Assembly (NCBI GenBank): GCA_025331125.1
Contig: JAOALB010000001.1
Coordinates: 868,001-932,000 of the forward strand
DNA from: Mycogone perniciosa
Lineage: Eukaryota > Ascomycota > Sordariomycetes > Hypocreales > Hypocreaceae
Reading direction: 5' to 3'
DNA: 64,000 nt
Positions 1 to 11,631 of the stretch are shown in pieces. The position numbers were made by a program, and so were the translations under genes. The notes beneath the pieces were generated by a model. That model did no database searches and was not told where the DNA came from. It worked only from the letters and a program-made list of their open reading frames with translations. Position 1 is the first letter of the stretch. Each line of letters opens with the position of its first letter.

Positions 1-4
1 CAAG

Positions 5-602
5 ATGCCGATGGACATTGATACAACCCGCCGGAACAAGGCGCCGCGGCCTCTATCAGACTCGGAACGAGCACGGCTTGAGGAGTTCATCGATTCCATC
101 CACTACTCGGCCAGGTGAGTTCCAGCAGAAAAGCGAGACAAGGCGGGGCAGACGACAAGGGAGAAAATTCCGGACGAGACGTTCACACACAACGTGCGCA
201 GATACTCGGACAACGAATTCGAATACCGCCACGTACAGCTGCCCAAGACAATGCTCAAGGTGATACCCAAGGAGTACCACGACAGCTCCAAGGGCACATT
301 GAAACTATTGTGGGAGGAGGAATGGCGCGCCATTGGAATCACACAGGTGAGGGGCAATCTGTCGCTCTGTCTCCCCAAAGGGCAGGCAGGCCAGTGCAAA
401 ATAGAAAACAAATGCGATGACGTTGCTGACGCCCGCTGCAGAGTCTAGGCTGGGAGCACTACGAGGTCCATGAGCCTGAGCCACATATTCTACTCTTCAA
501 GTATGCCCTGTCTTGCTGTTTGTTGTCTGTGCGTTGACATCTGCGAGGGCCGAAATAACTGACCGCGACAGGCGCCCGCTCAACTACCAACCTCCACAGT
601 GA
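5..602 (+). CDS. cks1: Cyclin-dependent kinase regulatory subunit (CKS1/Suc1 family)
   Basis: Small Cdk-binding adaptor that binds phosphorylated Cdk substrates during the cell cycle. Four exons join in frame: 5-114, 202-346, 442-500 and 572-602, giving 114 aa. Visible family hallmarks are the YSxRYSDNEFEYRHVQLPK segment, the LLWEEEWR stretch, the QSLGWEHYEVHEPEPHILLF block with the HEPEPHIL hinge, and the KRPLNYQ end. Length and motifs match fungal Cks1/Suc1. Either the ATG at 5 or the one at 11 may start the protein; the second gives the MDID start that I regard as usual for fungal homologues. The 5' UTR lies outside the window. Identification is secure; only the exact start is uncertain. 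Confidence 0.93.
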
Positions 603-2395
603 ACCATCCGATGCAATCGCTCAACCCTGTGTACGATAGCTCCGACTTCCCGCATCGACTCATGTCGCGTGAGCAGTCTCTTGTTTCACGCCCTTCTCAC
701 GATTTTACGGTCTGCATACTACGATAATCTTGGGTCAGATGGACCTACGAAACTGGTTGACGCTTCTCCTCAACGCTGCTGCCCTCGCCCTCACCTTCGC
801 CCCAATCCTTTGTCGCGGCGATGAAGAGCCGTACAGGAGCTCCAGCTGGCTCCGATTTTTGGCTGAGTGGGTGCGTGAAAGTGCAACGAACAACCCATGG
901 CTGGTACTCGCCTCAAGTTTCTTGTCTTGTCAGAGATGCTGTCAATATAGTAGCTAGCTCTCTGGGGCTGAATACACACCAGCCGGATGAGTTGACACTT
1001 GTGGAGGGCGGCGAGTGTGCGAGAGAGATGCGTGTAGGCGATTGGTTAGCCTTATGTAGAGAAATTAAGGACAGTCTGGACACTCAGGTTGATCAGGTTG
1101 ATCGAGAGATCGATTGCCGCTGCGTATTCCGTGTATTTGTGTAGTAGTACGAAGTAACTATTACACACCACCGCGGTAAGTGGGCCGACGCTTGCAAGAA
1201 CTCTGCACACAACATGAACTTACATGCTTCGTTCATGCACAGAAACGCCAGCCTCGTGTATGTACGAAGTGCTAAACGGAGTACGAGGTATGTAGGACAA
1301 TCAAACGCGGTGCCTGGTGAAACACCCCTGTCGTCATCATGCGAATCATTCGGACTTTGTTCAGAGTATTGTTTATAAGAACCTCTGGCTTGACTCCTGG
1401 GACAGGTACTACTACAGCCTCCCAGCCATGCATATCACGCCATAAAACACGTGTGATATCCAAGATCAGGAGCTGCTGTGTGATATTATCGTGAGGTGAG
1501 CGTTGATTCTTCCATCCGACCAGGTAGTTGCCCGGGTGGTGCGGCGTCACATCCCATCACACCAGGGGTTATGAAGTAGCATGAATCTACTCCGTAGGGA
1601 CTTCTGTAACTCCCTCTACCCATCCATAAATACTAGCAAACTAGGTACTTCATAGTCGTAGTGGGACTGGTGACGAATAGTAATGGCCTCGTGGTGAATG
1701 GCCTCACCTATTCGATTCAAAGAGTCTGCCGATATTTATTATTTTAGCATCCAAGTCAGGTCATCCATCGCTCGTCTGTGGACACATTTCACTTTTCCAG
1801 AACATCGCACAGTTCAGGTGTGAGTGGCGCTCGACTTCTTAATTTAGCGTCGTTGCTTTATAAAAATGGCCATTTCCCCACGCACCAAAGCACGCACCAA
1901 AGGCACGCACTATGCTGTTCTGTGCAAGGTCAAGGTAAGCAGCAATCACCAGCCGTATCGGATCGCCAGCGTGGCATCTTTTTTCCAGGTACGGAGTGCA
2001 CTACGTCAGCGTCAGCAGTACATAGGATTGGTTGGTAATAAATCTCCGTGGCATTGGCTGAATTCCGTTCTTTTCTTTTTCTTTCGAATGCTTCAAATCT
2101 ACTTCCGCAACGCCGTTGTTTCCGAAACTGGTTCCTTATTTCAGGGGACTGACTGGAGCGTCACTCCTTATTAGCATTTTACTTCACTTCTTAGCTCGCT
2201 GACAACGTTGGATGGACCCTGATTCTTATTAATCGCCGTTGTCGCTCGGGCCGCTTGCGCTTGTTCAAGCGAGAGTCTTTGAGGACATCAATTCTGCGCT
2301 TTGTCTTTTGTCGACTGGTTCAAAGCTACTCCGTACTCCGTACATTGCGCATCAATTACCCGCTGGTTGCACAGGTTTGTTGCGACAGCGCGAGG
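603..2395. other. Intergenic spacer between cks1 and ero1
   Basis: No convincing gene. Reading frames here are short, lack family motifs and show no splice-consistent extension. The spacer holds the 3' region of cks1 and the promoter of ero1. A partly repeated run built on CACGCACCAAAG lies near 1878-1905. Copies of the dispersed TAC(G/A)AGTA-type motif occur at about 1146 and 1263, and a doubled ACTCCGT lies at about 2328-2343, just upstream of the ero1 start. Confidence 0.6.
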
Positions 2396-4295
2396 ATGAG
2401 GTCTGCAAGCAGACTGTTCTACCTCTCCGTCTTCGCCCTCTGGGCGACGCCGGGGACATGTTCCAGTTCCCAAGATAGCTGCCCTGTATGTCTTGCTGCT
2501 CCGGTTTCCACACCAAACCCATGCCATGTTGCTGACTGTCTTTCCTAGTTCTCGCCCAAGGCCATCGTTGACGACGCATGTGTCTCTTACGCAACACTCG
2601 ACAAGCTCAACTCCAAGGTGAAGCCGGCCATCGATGACCTCGTACAAACGACCGATTTCTTCTCTCACTACCGCCTCAACCTCTTCAACAAGAAATGCCC
2701 CTTCTGGGACGATGAGAATGGATTCTGCGGCAACATAGGATGTGCCGTCGAGACGCTCGACAACGAGGAAGACATACCCGAGATTTGGAGGGCAAGGGAG
2801 CTCAGCAAACTGGAAGGCCCTCGAGCTAAGCATCCGGGCCGGACGGCGCAGAAGCAGCATCCTAATCGGCCGCTTCAAGGAGAACTGGGAGACAATGTTG
2901 GTGAAAGCTGCGTTGTAGAGTATGACGACGAGTGCGACGACAGAGACTATTGCGTTCCTGAGGACGAGAGCGCAACATCTAAGGGGGACTATGTCAGTTT
3001 ATTGCGCAACCCAGAACGGTTCACCGGCTATAGTGGCCAGGGCGCGCATCAGGTTTGGGATGCCATCTACCGGGAGAACTGCTTCCAAAAGAGCTCGTTC
3101 CCAAAATCCGCAAGTCTTGGTATGTCGCGATGGCCGTCGGGCCCGGCTGTGCTGGATTTCAAGCAGGTCCTGGATACTGCTGGGCGACATGCCCAACTCG
3201 AGGTTCAGCGTCAGAATGATCCCAATGTTCCATTTGTCGCCAACACGGGTTTCGAGGCAGAAGATGAGTGCCTGGAAAAGCGTGTCTTTTACAGAGTCAT
3301 TTCAGGAATGCACGCTAGCATTAGTTCCCATCTGTGCTGGGACTACCTGAATCAGACAACTGGAGAGTGGCAGCCCAACTTGTCTTGCTATGAGAGCAGA
3401 TTGCACAGGCATCCGGATCGCATCAGCAACCTGTACTTCAACTACGCGCTGGTCACAAGAGCGATTGCGAAGGTGGGACCTTACATCCTGGGACCTGGGT
3501 ACACGTTCTGCACTGGTGATCCATCGGAAGATGCGGCGACTCGCGCCAAGGTTCTCGAAGTTACTGAGCGTGCGGCTAGTGTCCCACAAATGTTCGATGA
3601 GAGCCTCATGTTTGTCAATGGTGAGGGTCCATCTCTTAAGGAGGACTTTCGCAACCGTTTCCGCAACATCAGCCGCTTGATGGACTGCGTGGGCTGCGAC
3701 AAGTGCCGCCTGTGGGGCAAGGTCCAGACCAACGGTTACGGAACTGCCCTCAAGGTCCTCTTTGAGTTTGGGGACAATAGCAGAGATATTCCGATCCTGA
3801 CGCGGACCGAAATCGTCGCCCTTTTCAACACCTATGCCAGGTTGGGAGACTCAATCAAGTCGATGAGCCGGTTCAGGCGCATGTTGGAGGAGAGAAGAGT
3901 AGCCGAGACCGGAGAATCAACCAAGGCCGATGATCCCTACGAGGAAGAGGACCATCAGGAAGAAGAAGAGGACGAGGATGTACTCGAATTCATCAGGTTG
4001 CGTAACCTTGGGCCTAAGAGTGACAGCGTGGGCGATCACTTTAAGCACGAGTTTGCCCGCTTCAAGATAGCCCTCAAGATTGTCATTAAGGGCTGGATAA
4101 GGACACCAAAGATGGTGTAGGTTCCTTTTCTCTTCCAACAACCACAACAAACCAACGCATTTAACTAACTTGTCTCACAGATGGGAAATCGTCTCGGATG
4201 AAACCGTCCGGCTGTTCCGGTTTTGGATCGGTCTGCCAACGGGGCCTAGACGGTACGAGCTCAAGCTACCAAACTTATATCGGGATGAACTGTAA
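2396..4295 (+). CDS. ero1: ER oxidoreductin 1 (Ero1 thiol oxidase)
   Basis: FAD-dependent thiol oxidase that reoxidises protein disulfide isomerase in the ER lumen. Three exons, 2396-2485, 2549-4116 and 4181-4295, give 590 aa. The first 22 or so residues form a signal peptide. The outer active pair is C90-x4-C95 (CGNIGC), and the inner redox centre is C410-x2-C413-x2-C416 (CVGCDKC). A Cys-rich acidic loop lies in between, and an acidic Glu/Asp run precedes the last domain. For intron 2 the donor at 4117 (GTAGGT) is preferred over GTGTAG at 4115, because only it keeps frame into the WEIVSDE...FWIGLPTGPR tail. That tail ends in YRDEL, a KDEL-like ER retrieval sequence. Housekeeping gene, probably induced by the unfolded-protein response, though I saw no certain UPR element. 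Confidence 0.93.
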
Positions 4296-4635
4296 ATAGT
4301 GGGCGAAGTCTGTATATAGTTACTATCGCTCTGTGGCGTTTGGGAAGCAATATCTTCTTTTGGCATCGAGGATTTGGATTATTATCTTCAAAGCATGGGA
4401 TAGCGGCATGGGCATTTAGACCATAGAGAGCAAGTATATATAACCGTTCAGCCTATAACCTGAAGTGTATATGTTGAGAGCGTGAGAGGACGTAGGTGAC
4501 GTCTTTTGGATGTCCGTCTCTGGCAACTATGCCATAAAAAAAAGAATCCTTCATTCACTCACACATGCCCGATAAAGTAGTAAAGGGGATAAGATATATC
4601 AAGAGGAGGACAATAGGCAAAAATGCAAAAAGAGA

Positions 4636-4747
4636 TGACACCTGAGGGATTCGAACCCTCGCCTATTACTAGACCGCGAAGAGGATCGCTTGAATTGCTT
4701 CAAGCTTGACCTGAACACGGCGCCTTAGACCACTCGGCCAAAGTGCC
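4636..4747 (-). tRNA. tRNA-Leu (anticodon CAG) with intron
   Basis: On the minus strand the acceptor 5' strand GGCACTT pairs with AGGTGTC (two wobble pairs) and the discriminator is A, as expected for Leu. The D arm TGGCCGAGTGG, a long variable arm and a perfect T arm (GAGGG/CCCTC around TTCGAAT) are present. The anticodon stem CCGTG/CGCGG encloses the loop TTCAGG...T, giving anticodon CAG with U33. An intron of about 30 nt follows position 37, the standard site. Mature length is about 82 nt, normal for a class II tRNA. Confidence 0.9.
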
Positions 4748-5159
4748 TTGATTTGCTGATGAACTGTGGTGCGTTATTTTGTGACATGTGGGTTTCATGG
4801 AGTAGGGTGGTGAATGTGGGGTTAAAGTGGGATGGTTTTCCAGATCCAGTGCTTAAGAAGAAGGAAAAGCATGATGTATAAATACCTATAGTATATACTA
4901 TATGTATACATATAATATTAAGTATTAAATACGTTTTATTTTGTGATGTAAAAAGTTATTTATAATTGGGAGTAAAGGATATATAGTAATAGATCAAGTT
5001 TGATTAAATATTATTTTGTTATGTTACTTAAATTTATCTATTATTTCTTTTATAATATAGACTAACTAACCTATGATGCCTTTATACCGCTATATACCTA
5101 ACAGGTAGTACCGCGTTTACACCTACTAACTCTCGCGGCTCTATCAGGCTAGCCAATAT
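4748..5159. other. AT-rich spacer
   Basis: From about 4870 to 5100 the base composition drops sharply in GC, with many TA steps and runs such as TATATAC, TTTTATTTTG and TTATAATATAG. No reading frame survives. This contrasts with the roughly 50% GC of flanking genes and resembles a repeat decayed by C-to-T mutation, such as RIP; no transposon type can be assigned. Confidence 0.55.
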
Positions 5160-5440
5160 AATGATACGGATTAAGTGGATATACTTTCTGGAAAGCTCTT
5201 TTCGCTCCCCCCAGCAACAAGGGTAATCACGCCACGAACTGCATAGAAGTTACTAGAGCGGCTCAAGTATATAATGCGCCAGCAAGATGGTGCGGATCCC
5301 AAGCAAATGCTAGCCGAGATCGAGATGGTTACACAGGAGGACCCAGACGGGATATAGATATTGAACAGCACTGTTCCGGATCCAGTTGAGCGATGTATCC
5401 ATGACGAGTTGTAGGGGCTGAAACTCATCAGTTAACTCAA
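5160..5440 (+). pseudogene. Decayed coding fragment of unknown family
   Basis: Inside the AT-rich zone, a patch of normal composition reads on the plus strand as protein-like sequence: LSGKLFSLPPATRVITPRTA, stop, KLLERLKYIMRQQ...ADPKQMLAEIEMV...EDPDGI, stop, ILNSTVPDPVERCIHDEL. The two internal stops are TAG codons at positions where Trp or Gln codons could have stood, as C-to-T/G-to-A decay would produce. The family is not recognised. It may be a host gene remnant carried in, or left beside, a mutated repeat. The antisense 85-codon frame over the same stretch looks like a shadow. Confidence 0.35.
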
Positions 5441-5802
5441 ATTTCCAGGTATGATTAGTGGACTACTTTGGAGATGTCCTCATTGGACACTGCACTGCAC
5501 CATCAGCACCTACAAATTTTGTACTCTGTAGGCAGAGCAACAACAGACAGATGAAGAGTGTAGCATAAGAGATAGCAGAAGTGAGTGCTGGTTTACTCTA
5601 ATAAGACAGGTCCTAAGTTAGGTCATAAATCATAAATTTTTGTCGCTCCACTACTATTTCCTACCAAAAAAAAGCAGATACTTTGAACAAAAGAGGTAAC
5701 AGGCCATATCCCCTTGTTCAAAGTTGGGCGAAGTTATACCATTCTTCAGGGGCACAATATACAAACTTACAGTCTGTACTTTGTATATAGCGATGGAATT
5801 GC

Positions 5803-7331
5803 TTATTCTGAGGGCTCAACATCGTACTCAATGTCTGTCCTTATGATGTACTTGGCGCCTTTTGTCACACTCGAGCCTTCGTGCAACAACGCTCCACGTG
5901 CTTCACCGTGTGGGAAAATAGCCACGCCGCCCATGACAGGTCGCACACGATACGCGTTCAGAATCCCTTCCCGTGGCGCTGGCATAAAGAATGTTGTTTC
6001 TCCACCCTCGAACTCATCATTTAGGTATAATAAGAAAGTAAACAATGAGCTCTGTTTCTTTTCTGCGGGCGAATCATCGTAAACATACGTATCGTTAGGT
6101 CGAATGCCGGATGGCGGCCACGCTCCATCAATGTGGCATCGGTACTCGGCACCGGGGACATATCGATACACGCGGAAACGTCGATTTAGCCCACGAGATA
6201 GGCGGCCATCGATAGACTTTGGCACAAATGGGGAAACTCGCGCCCAAAGCTTATCATGGAAGGCTGTGTCGATGATCCAGTAAAAGTTGTGCGCCAGAAC
6301 GCTGGTATCGCCGCCTTCGCGCACAGGCATATCAGGAAGGAAGCCAACGCTTTCACCGGCGGCGATGATGGCCTTGCATTCCTCGGGAGAGAGCACATTA
6401 GCAGCAAGGCTGAGATTAGGTACGTTGGGGTGCTTGTGATGGATTATTTGTGGGCTTTCCGGGGACAGCGGGACAGCATTGGGCTTGGTAGTGTAGAGGA
6501 TGGCGGGATGGTGGTTTGGCGGCTTCCGAAGGTGGCCCGGGGTCGTTTCGATGATGCGGAGAGAGGAGGAGAGCGAGCTTGGCGTCGAGGCGAAGATGGA
6601 TTTATCTAGGACAGAGGCATAGACCTGGTGCGCCTCTGTCGACGGTCGCAAGTCCCAGGTGGGTTGAACGACAACCTGGGAAGATGGATTGGATGACGAC
6701 TTATTCCATTCTTTGTTGGTATCAATCGGACAACTGACACGCAAGACAGCATCGAGCACGCTGAGCAGCTCTTTTTCGTGTTCAGATCGATTGGGGCTGT
6801 CGAGGTCGGCGCCGTTGGGCCGCATGACTACATCGAGGTCTCGCACCCAGCGACACAGGGCGCCCAACTTCGGTTCTTCGCCTCGCAATCGCATCTCGGC
6901 GAGCAGGATTCGGGCATCGAGGTATTTTTCGTCGGTCAGCGCAGCCGATACTCGCGCAGTGAGGTTTGCGCCCTCTGTGAAGGGAATTGTTCAGCTGTAC
7001 TTCATACCATCCACGGATCTATCCCCGGCGACAACTTACCAGCGGAATTGACGCCGGTGGTGCATGATTGACGAAAATCATAGACGGCCGTTCGGAGATT
7101 CCTGCATAATTTGGACTTTGTCAAGCTGGGATATTGCGCCAGCGTCGTCAGCGTCTCGATTGTGATGTCAAGTTCCTCCTCGGAGATGACCGTCTGCAAA
7201 TTTTTGACCTCGAGTGCGCCTTCGGAGGTGGGGGGAGCGACGGCCGAAGTTGTGTTTGTAGTCTTGATGTTCTTTTGAGGGATGTTGACTTGTGCGTTTC
7301 GCTTCCGCTTGGCCGACTTGGATTGCGCCAT
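5803..7331 (-). CDS. 2-oxoglutarate/Fe(II)-dependent dioxygenase (prolyl 4-hydroxylase-like)
   Basis: Two exons (7331-7040 and 6974-5803, intron 65 bp) encode 487 aa. The N-terminal part is Lys/Arg-rich and then helical, of unknown function. The C-terminal third is a P4Hc-type double-stranded beta-helix. The iron ligands are H378 and D380 in YRCHIDGAW and H462 in ALLHEGSSV. The 2OG-binding basic residue is K472 or R476 in KYIIRTDIEY. The motifs LYLNDEFEGGETTFF and VMGGVAIFPHGE are classic for the fold. There is no signal peptide, so it is likely cytosolic or nuclear rather than a collagen-type ER enzyme. The substrate cannot be deduced. The splice joins NSA to EGANLTARV in frame. Confidence 0.85.
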
Positions 7332-8341
7332 TGCTGTTTATCAGTTTGCCTTATCTTGTAGAGGGTAATATTGAATCGATAGATGGATGGATGGGTGGAT
7401 GGATCTTGAAGCTTGAAGAGTCTATGGCGGGGCAGATATTTCTGTTAGCCACCTGCAAGGAGCCCTGGGCACGGACAGCCTTCTGATCCATGGATCCTTT
7501 ACACATCCAGTAGACCAAATTTCTCACAGTTTCACCCCGTACAACTTTCAACAATATGCTGGATATCATGTTCTCACTTTCGTTCGAATAGTGTAGGGTG
7601 TAGACGTCAGTTAACTTCATTATCAAAGTAGCGGATCTCGTTAGGTTGTCGCCGGGATGAGTGTTAGAGGCGACGGCATAAATAGCCCCTGGAGACAACT
7701 AACCTTTGAATATTGGCAATACCCCAAAAAGTATCAAGAAGGTCATTAGTGGACATATCCCATATAAACCACAAAGATGTGACTATGGATATGTGTAAAA
7801 ACATAATGAATTTCGTTTGCAGCAATTTGCGCACTACTCAGCATTCCAACGTTGTTATGAAGGGTGAAAGTGGTAAAGATGCCTACTCCAACCACCTTAG
7901 GGCGAGGTCGGTTAATTCGGTCCCCTGACCAAGCCATATGTTGACACGCCGGGCTTTTGCATATATATCGACCATTGTTTCCTCGTCGTCCTGTTGGTTG
8001 ATACAGATTACATCAATCCGACACGTTCATATCGGGTAGGTTCAGGGGCGGCTTGTCTTTATATACTCCGTACGTAATACCTATATATTGCTTTGTACTT
8101 TCGATTTAACCTAAGCAATGAAAATGATAAAGATAGAGTGGTTCTCCTCATAACAGCAGCTTTCTTTAATAACTTCTATAAGATGGTCTGAATCCTCGGG
8201 GTACGACAGATGCTACACGTATGCATGCATACAGCCTCCCCTCCAATCTTGGACTCTGATGAGGGGTGGGCGACATGCAGTTTACCAAGTACATACTTCA
8301 GTTCATACAAGTAAGAATTCATCACGACCAGATCTTTCAGC
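7332..8341. other. Divergent intergenic region
   Basis: Separates the divergently transcribed 2OG oxygenase and SDR. No gene is supported. It holds a short GGATGGAT-type direct repeat near 7381-7403 and a TATACTCCGTACG copy of the dispersed motif near 8063-8074. Presumed to carry both promoters. Confidence 0.55.
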
Positions 8342-9238
8342 ATGTCTTCACTTCCCTGTCTTCCCTCACGGCCCTCCCGCAATCTCGTGGGCAAAGTCGC
8401 CATCGTGACCGGCGCAGGCAGCATTGGTGATGGCCTCGGCAACGGGCGCGCCATCTCCATCCTCCTCTCCGAAGCCCACGCTTCAGTCCTCTGCTCCGAC
8501 AGAGACGTCTCCGCGGCGCAACGCACAGTTGAGATGATCTCTCAGCTAGGCCTCAGCGGTTGCGCCGTTGCGTTCCCCGCGGATGTGAGCTCTGAGGAGA
8601 ACTGTAAAATGCTGGTGGACGCTGCGGTGAGGACATTCGGAAGGGTGGACATATTGGTCAACAATGTAGGTATCATGGGCGCGAAGGGCACTGCGTTGGA
8701 ATCAAACGCGGAAGAGTGGGCGAAGGGGTTGGAGGTTAATGTTACCAGTATGGTGCTTATGGCTAAATATGCCATTCCTGAGATGTTGAAGAACGAGCCT
8801 GAGGATGGGATAAGGGGGAGTATTGTCAATTTGGCGTCGATAGCGGGATTCCAGGGCGGAACGCCGAGTCTGTTCTATCCGACGAGCAAAGGTGCGGTGG
8901 TGAATATGACGAGAGCCATGGCGGCAAATCATGGGCATCAGGGCATTCGGGTGAACTGTGTGTGTCCGGGTAGGGCCTCTTTACCCGTGTGATGACTGCC
9001 AGGGGGTGATGCTAACAGTCTAAAAGGATTTCTATACACGCCGATGGTGTCAGCAGATGGCATGTCGGAACGAGTCCGCGAAGAGCGCCGCAAGCAGGGT
9101 CTGTTAAAAACAGAGGGCAATGCTTGGGATTGTGCTGCGGCTGTGAGATTCCTGGCGAGTGGTGAGGCGCGGTGGATTACAGGGACGAGCCTGACAGTAG
9201 ATGCTGGAGCGACGAGTTCCGTTGTTATGCCAGAATAA
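8342..9238 (+). CDS. Short-chain dehydrogenase/reductase (classical SDR)
   Basis: NAD(P)-dependent oxidoreductase of 279 aa from two exons (8342-8969 and 9027-9238, 57 bp intron). The N-terminal cofactor loop reads VTGAGSIGDGLGNG, a longer variant of TGxxxGxG. The NNVG structural motif, the catalytic Ser in NLASIAG and the YPTSK (Tyr-x3-Lys) pair are all present. The C-terminal CPGF...TPMV and the WITGTSLTVDAG end are typical of the family. The residue after beta-2 is Asp (CSDRDVS), which usually favours NAD(H). The substrate is unknown and there is no clustered partner enzyme. Confidence 0.9.
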
Positions 9239-11236
9239 GTTTAGGAGAGTTGATAAACGTAACGAACGTTAGGGTCCGGGAAGGATTTTGGGACAGTGTT
9301 GTAAGTGAGGCAGAATGGTTATCCGTTTTGGGAAATGTGATTCAAGAATGTGGTGTTGTGACGAGCAGCAGGCAGAAACCAGATGGAGTGGTGTAAACCG
9401 TCGTACCAGACCAGCAAAAGTGAAGTGTACACCTCAGCAATTGTAGCTGATAGTGCAAGTTATATTGCAGTTGCCAAGTGGAGGTGTGAAGAAAACCACA
9501 CCACCATCTCCCCCGGCCAATCCTCAGAACAGCCTTCAGTCGCTTCGTTTGCCCTTCTCCCCAATGTCGACTCCGTACCCCGAGCCGTGGTTACGAGATT
9601 CACGCTTGGGAGACCAACGCTGCTTGCCAGTGGGAACAGAATATTGGTCGCACCCGCCATGAATTCATACATGTTTACCCATCCAATCACCGTAGCTTTC
9701 CATACTTAGGGATACGATACTTAGTGTGCCAAAGATGCCAATGCAAGTTCAGGGTGATACGAAGTTTTAATGCCTCAAACGTAAATAAGGGACACTATCA
9801 GAATAGTAGGCTGTGTCGTTTTTATAATCTCTTTTTAACAGGCGGGCTTTAGCTTGTGACGACGTGGGCCCAGGAGCAATGTGTGATTGGAAGTCCATTG
9901 CCAACATAACCCAAGTACACCTAGGCCTTCCTCTAGAGAAGATAATTGCGCCTGAGGCGGATAAGGATGCTGAGAAAATCTAGCTTTAAAGGTCTAAGGC
10001 CACACACAGAGTTATATGACAAAGTGGCTCGAGATACTCTGGCCTTCCAGACACGCACCATTGTCGATGTCATCTGCGCCAAGCAATGGAGTCAGAATGA
10101 CTGATCATCATGTCAAGTACTTGCAAGTTTGCTTGTTAGTAAAGAAAGCCATTATTGGGCAATTAGAGGCGAAGTATCTCGGATGGCAGAGAAAATACGA
10201 AGCACTTCGTAAAGAGTAATATTCGTATACTCCGTGATACAGGAGTACGGAGTAGTTCAGTAAATAGTATGGCCAAAAAGGAAGTATTTGACTAAAACGC
10301 GGGTACTAGTTTAGACTTATTACTCAAAGTAGTAACCATTCCGTACTTCGTATTATTTCGTGATATGTTAAGGCGTTATGGTTAGGAAGAACTCCTCAAT
10401 GAAGCTCGGAAATATTTCGCTATCTGCTCAGCCTCCCTACAAGGATCAAATAGCACAACGAAGTACGAGTACTCGTAATTATTTACTGTTGTCCGCTTTT
10501 ACTCAGCATGTGGCTGAACAATCCTCTTCCTGTAGAATGATTGTATGGTGAAGTAGCGACTTGATCAACTCGAGATCAGCGTAACCATGATGGTATCTCT
10601 ATAAGATTGGCAGATTTCCTTGTCTCTATAAGCCAACCAATGTTAGCCTACTGGGACCATAATGAATAAACCCATTACGTCTTCCGTTGTGTTATTTGAT
10701 TATTTTAGGGTGTATCTACGGAGTGCTGGGACATAGTATAAGTGGGGAGGATGTGGAAGTTGTGACTATAGCGAAATCGCTCGACTCGAACAAGAGACAT
10801 TCCGCAGGGTCCTGATGCCCCTACCATACCCGTTCTAGTCTACCAAAGGTCTAGAACAAAGGGCAATGAAAGCAATATGCAGAAACGGAGAATTGATCTT
10901 TTATATACCCCGTATCGTAGGCTCTCAACCTACTCGTCCAGGACTGGTAATACTATGTTCTATTACTAGTGCTGACAGTGGGGCCTTATGCATAGCCTCT
11001 ATAACCCTGCAGGGAAAAGCAGGTTTATATCCTAATACTACGGAGTACTACTAGCTCTTTGAAGCAGACATTCATCTTGAATCACAAGAAGGCATATCTG
11101 ACCCTGGACATAGGAACCTTGACTGTCCACCACGTGTTATCCGTTTTGCTATCACATCAACAACTAGGTCCAGGTTGTCCAACAATATAAAGTAGCTGCC
11201 TTTCCATCTCTGCTCGGTGTCATTTTTCAAACTTAG
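9239..11236. other. Long spacer without recognisable genes
   Basis: About 2 kb with no credible coding region on either strand; frames are short and compositionally random. It is moderately AT-rich with several copies of the dispersed motif: ATACTCCGTGATACAGGAG then TACGGAGTAG at about 10226-10255, TACTTCGTATTATTTCG near 10343, ACGAAGTACGAGTACTCG near 10459 and ACTACGGAGTACTAC near 11038. A TATAAA lies at 11186-11191. Confidence 0.6.
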
Positions 11237-11543
11237 TTGCCAACGCCTCCTTCTCTACATCCCTCCTCTTTCCAGCTATATTCTCTGTAACTCTGGCTTC
11301 CCTCTGACATAACACAAATCAGGTGGGTCTTATATACCAACCTGCGCTGGTAATTGCTTTCAATGGTCCGGATTCAGATCTCTGACTGCTCTGGGTGTCG
11401 GCACCAAGAAGACAAGCTGTACAGCTTTTTGGGATGGCAATTGCCAGAATGCGATGCAGGATGTGAGTGCAGAGGCGGGGGCCGCCAATTGTGTTAACCT
11501 GCAAGGTCCGGCCAACTCCATGAAATGTTGGTACAACTGCTAG
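11237..11543 (+). pseudogene. Relic of a small secreted cysteine-rich protein
   Basis: From 11323 an open frame, entered after an acceptor AAATCAG, reads GSYIPTCAGNCFQWSGF...TSCTAFWDGNCQN...ANCVNL...MKCWYNC, stop at 11541. It contains seven cysteines and ends in the CxxxC-stop form seen in small secreted proteins of filamentous fungi. Directly upstream, 11240-11300 reads like a signal peptide (FSTSLLFPAIFSVTLASL), but no ATG exists in that stretch and a TGA plus frame change separate it from the mature part. A TATAAA lies 50 bp upstream. I infer a gene that lost its start. An unseen distant first exon is the alternative. Confidence 0.5.
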
Positions 11544-11631
11544 TAGGGGGGCTGGCCTTTTCGCTCTGGTGGTATAGAGTCTTGAGAATTATGTTTAGGA
11601 GGATGTTTTGAATATGACGGGCTACATTTAT

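Noticed and set aside
730..957. 75-codon frame with a hydrophobic start downstream of cks1
   Set aside because: Lies in the likely 3' UTR, no family match, no conserved end.
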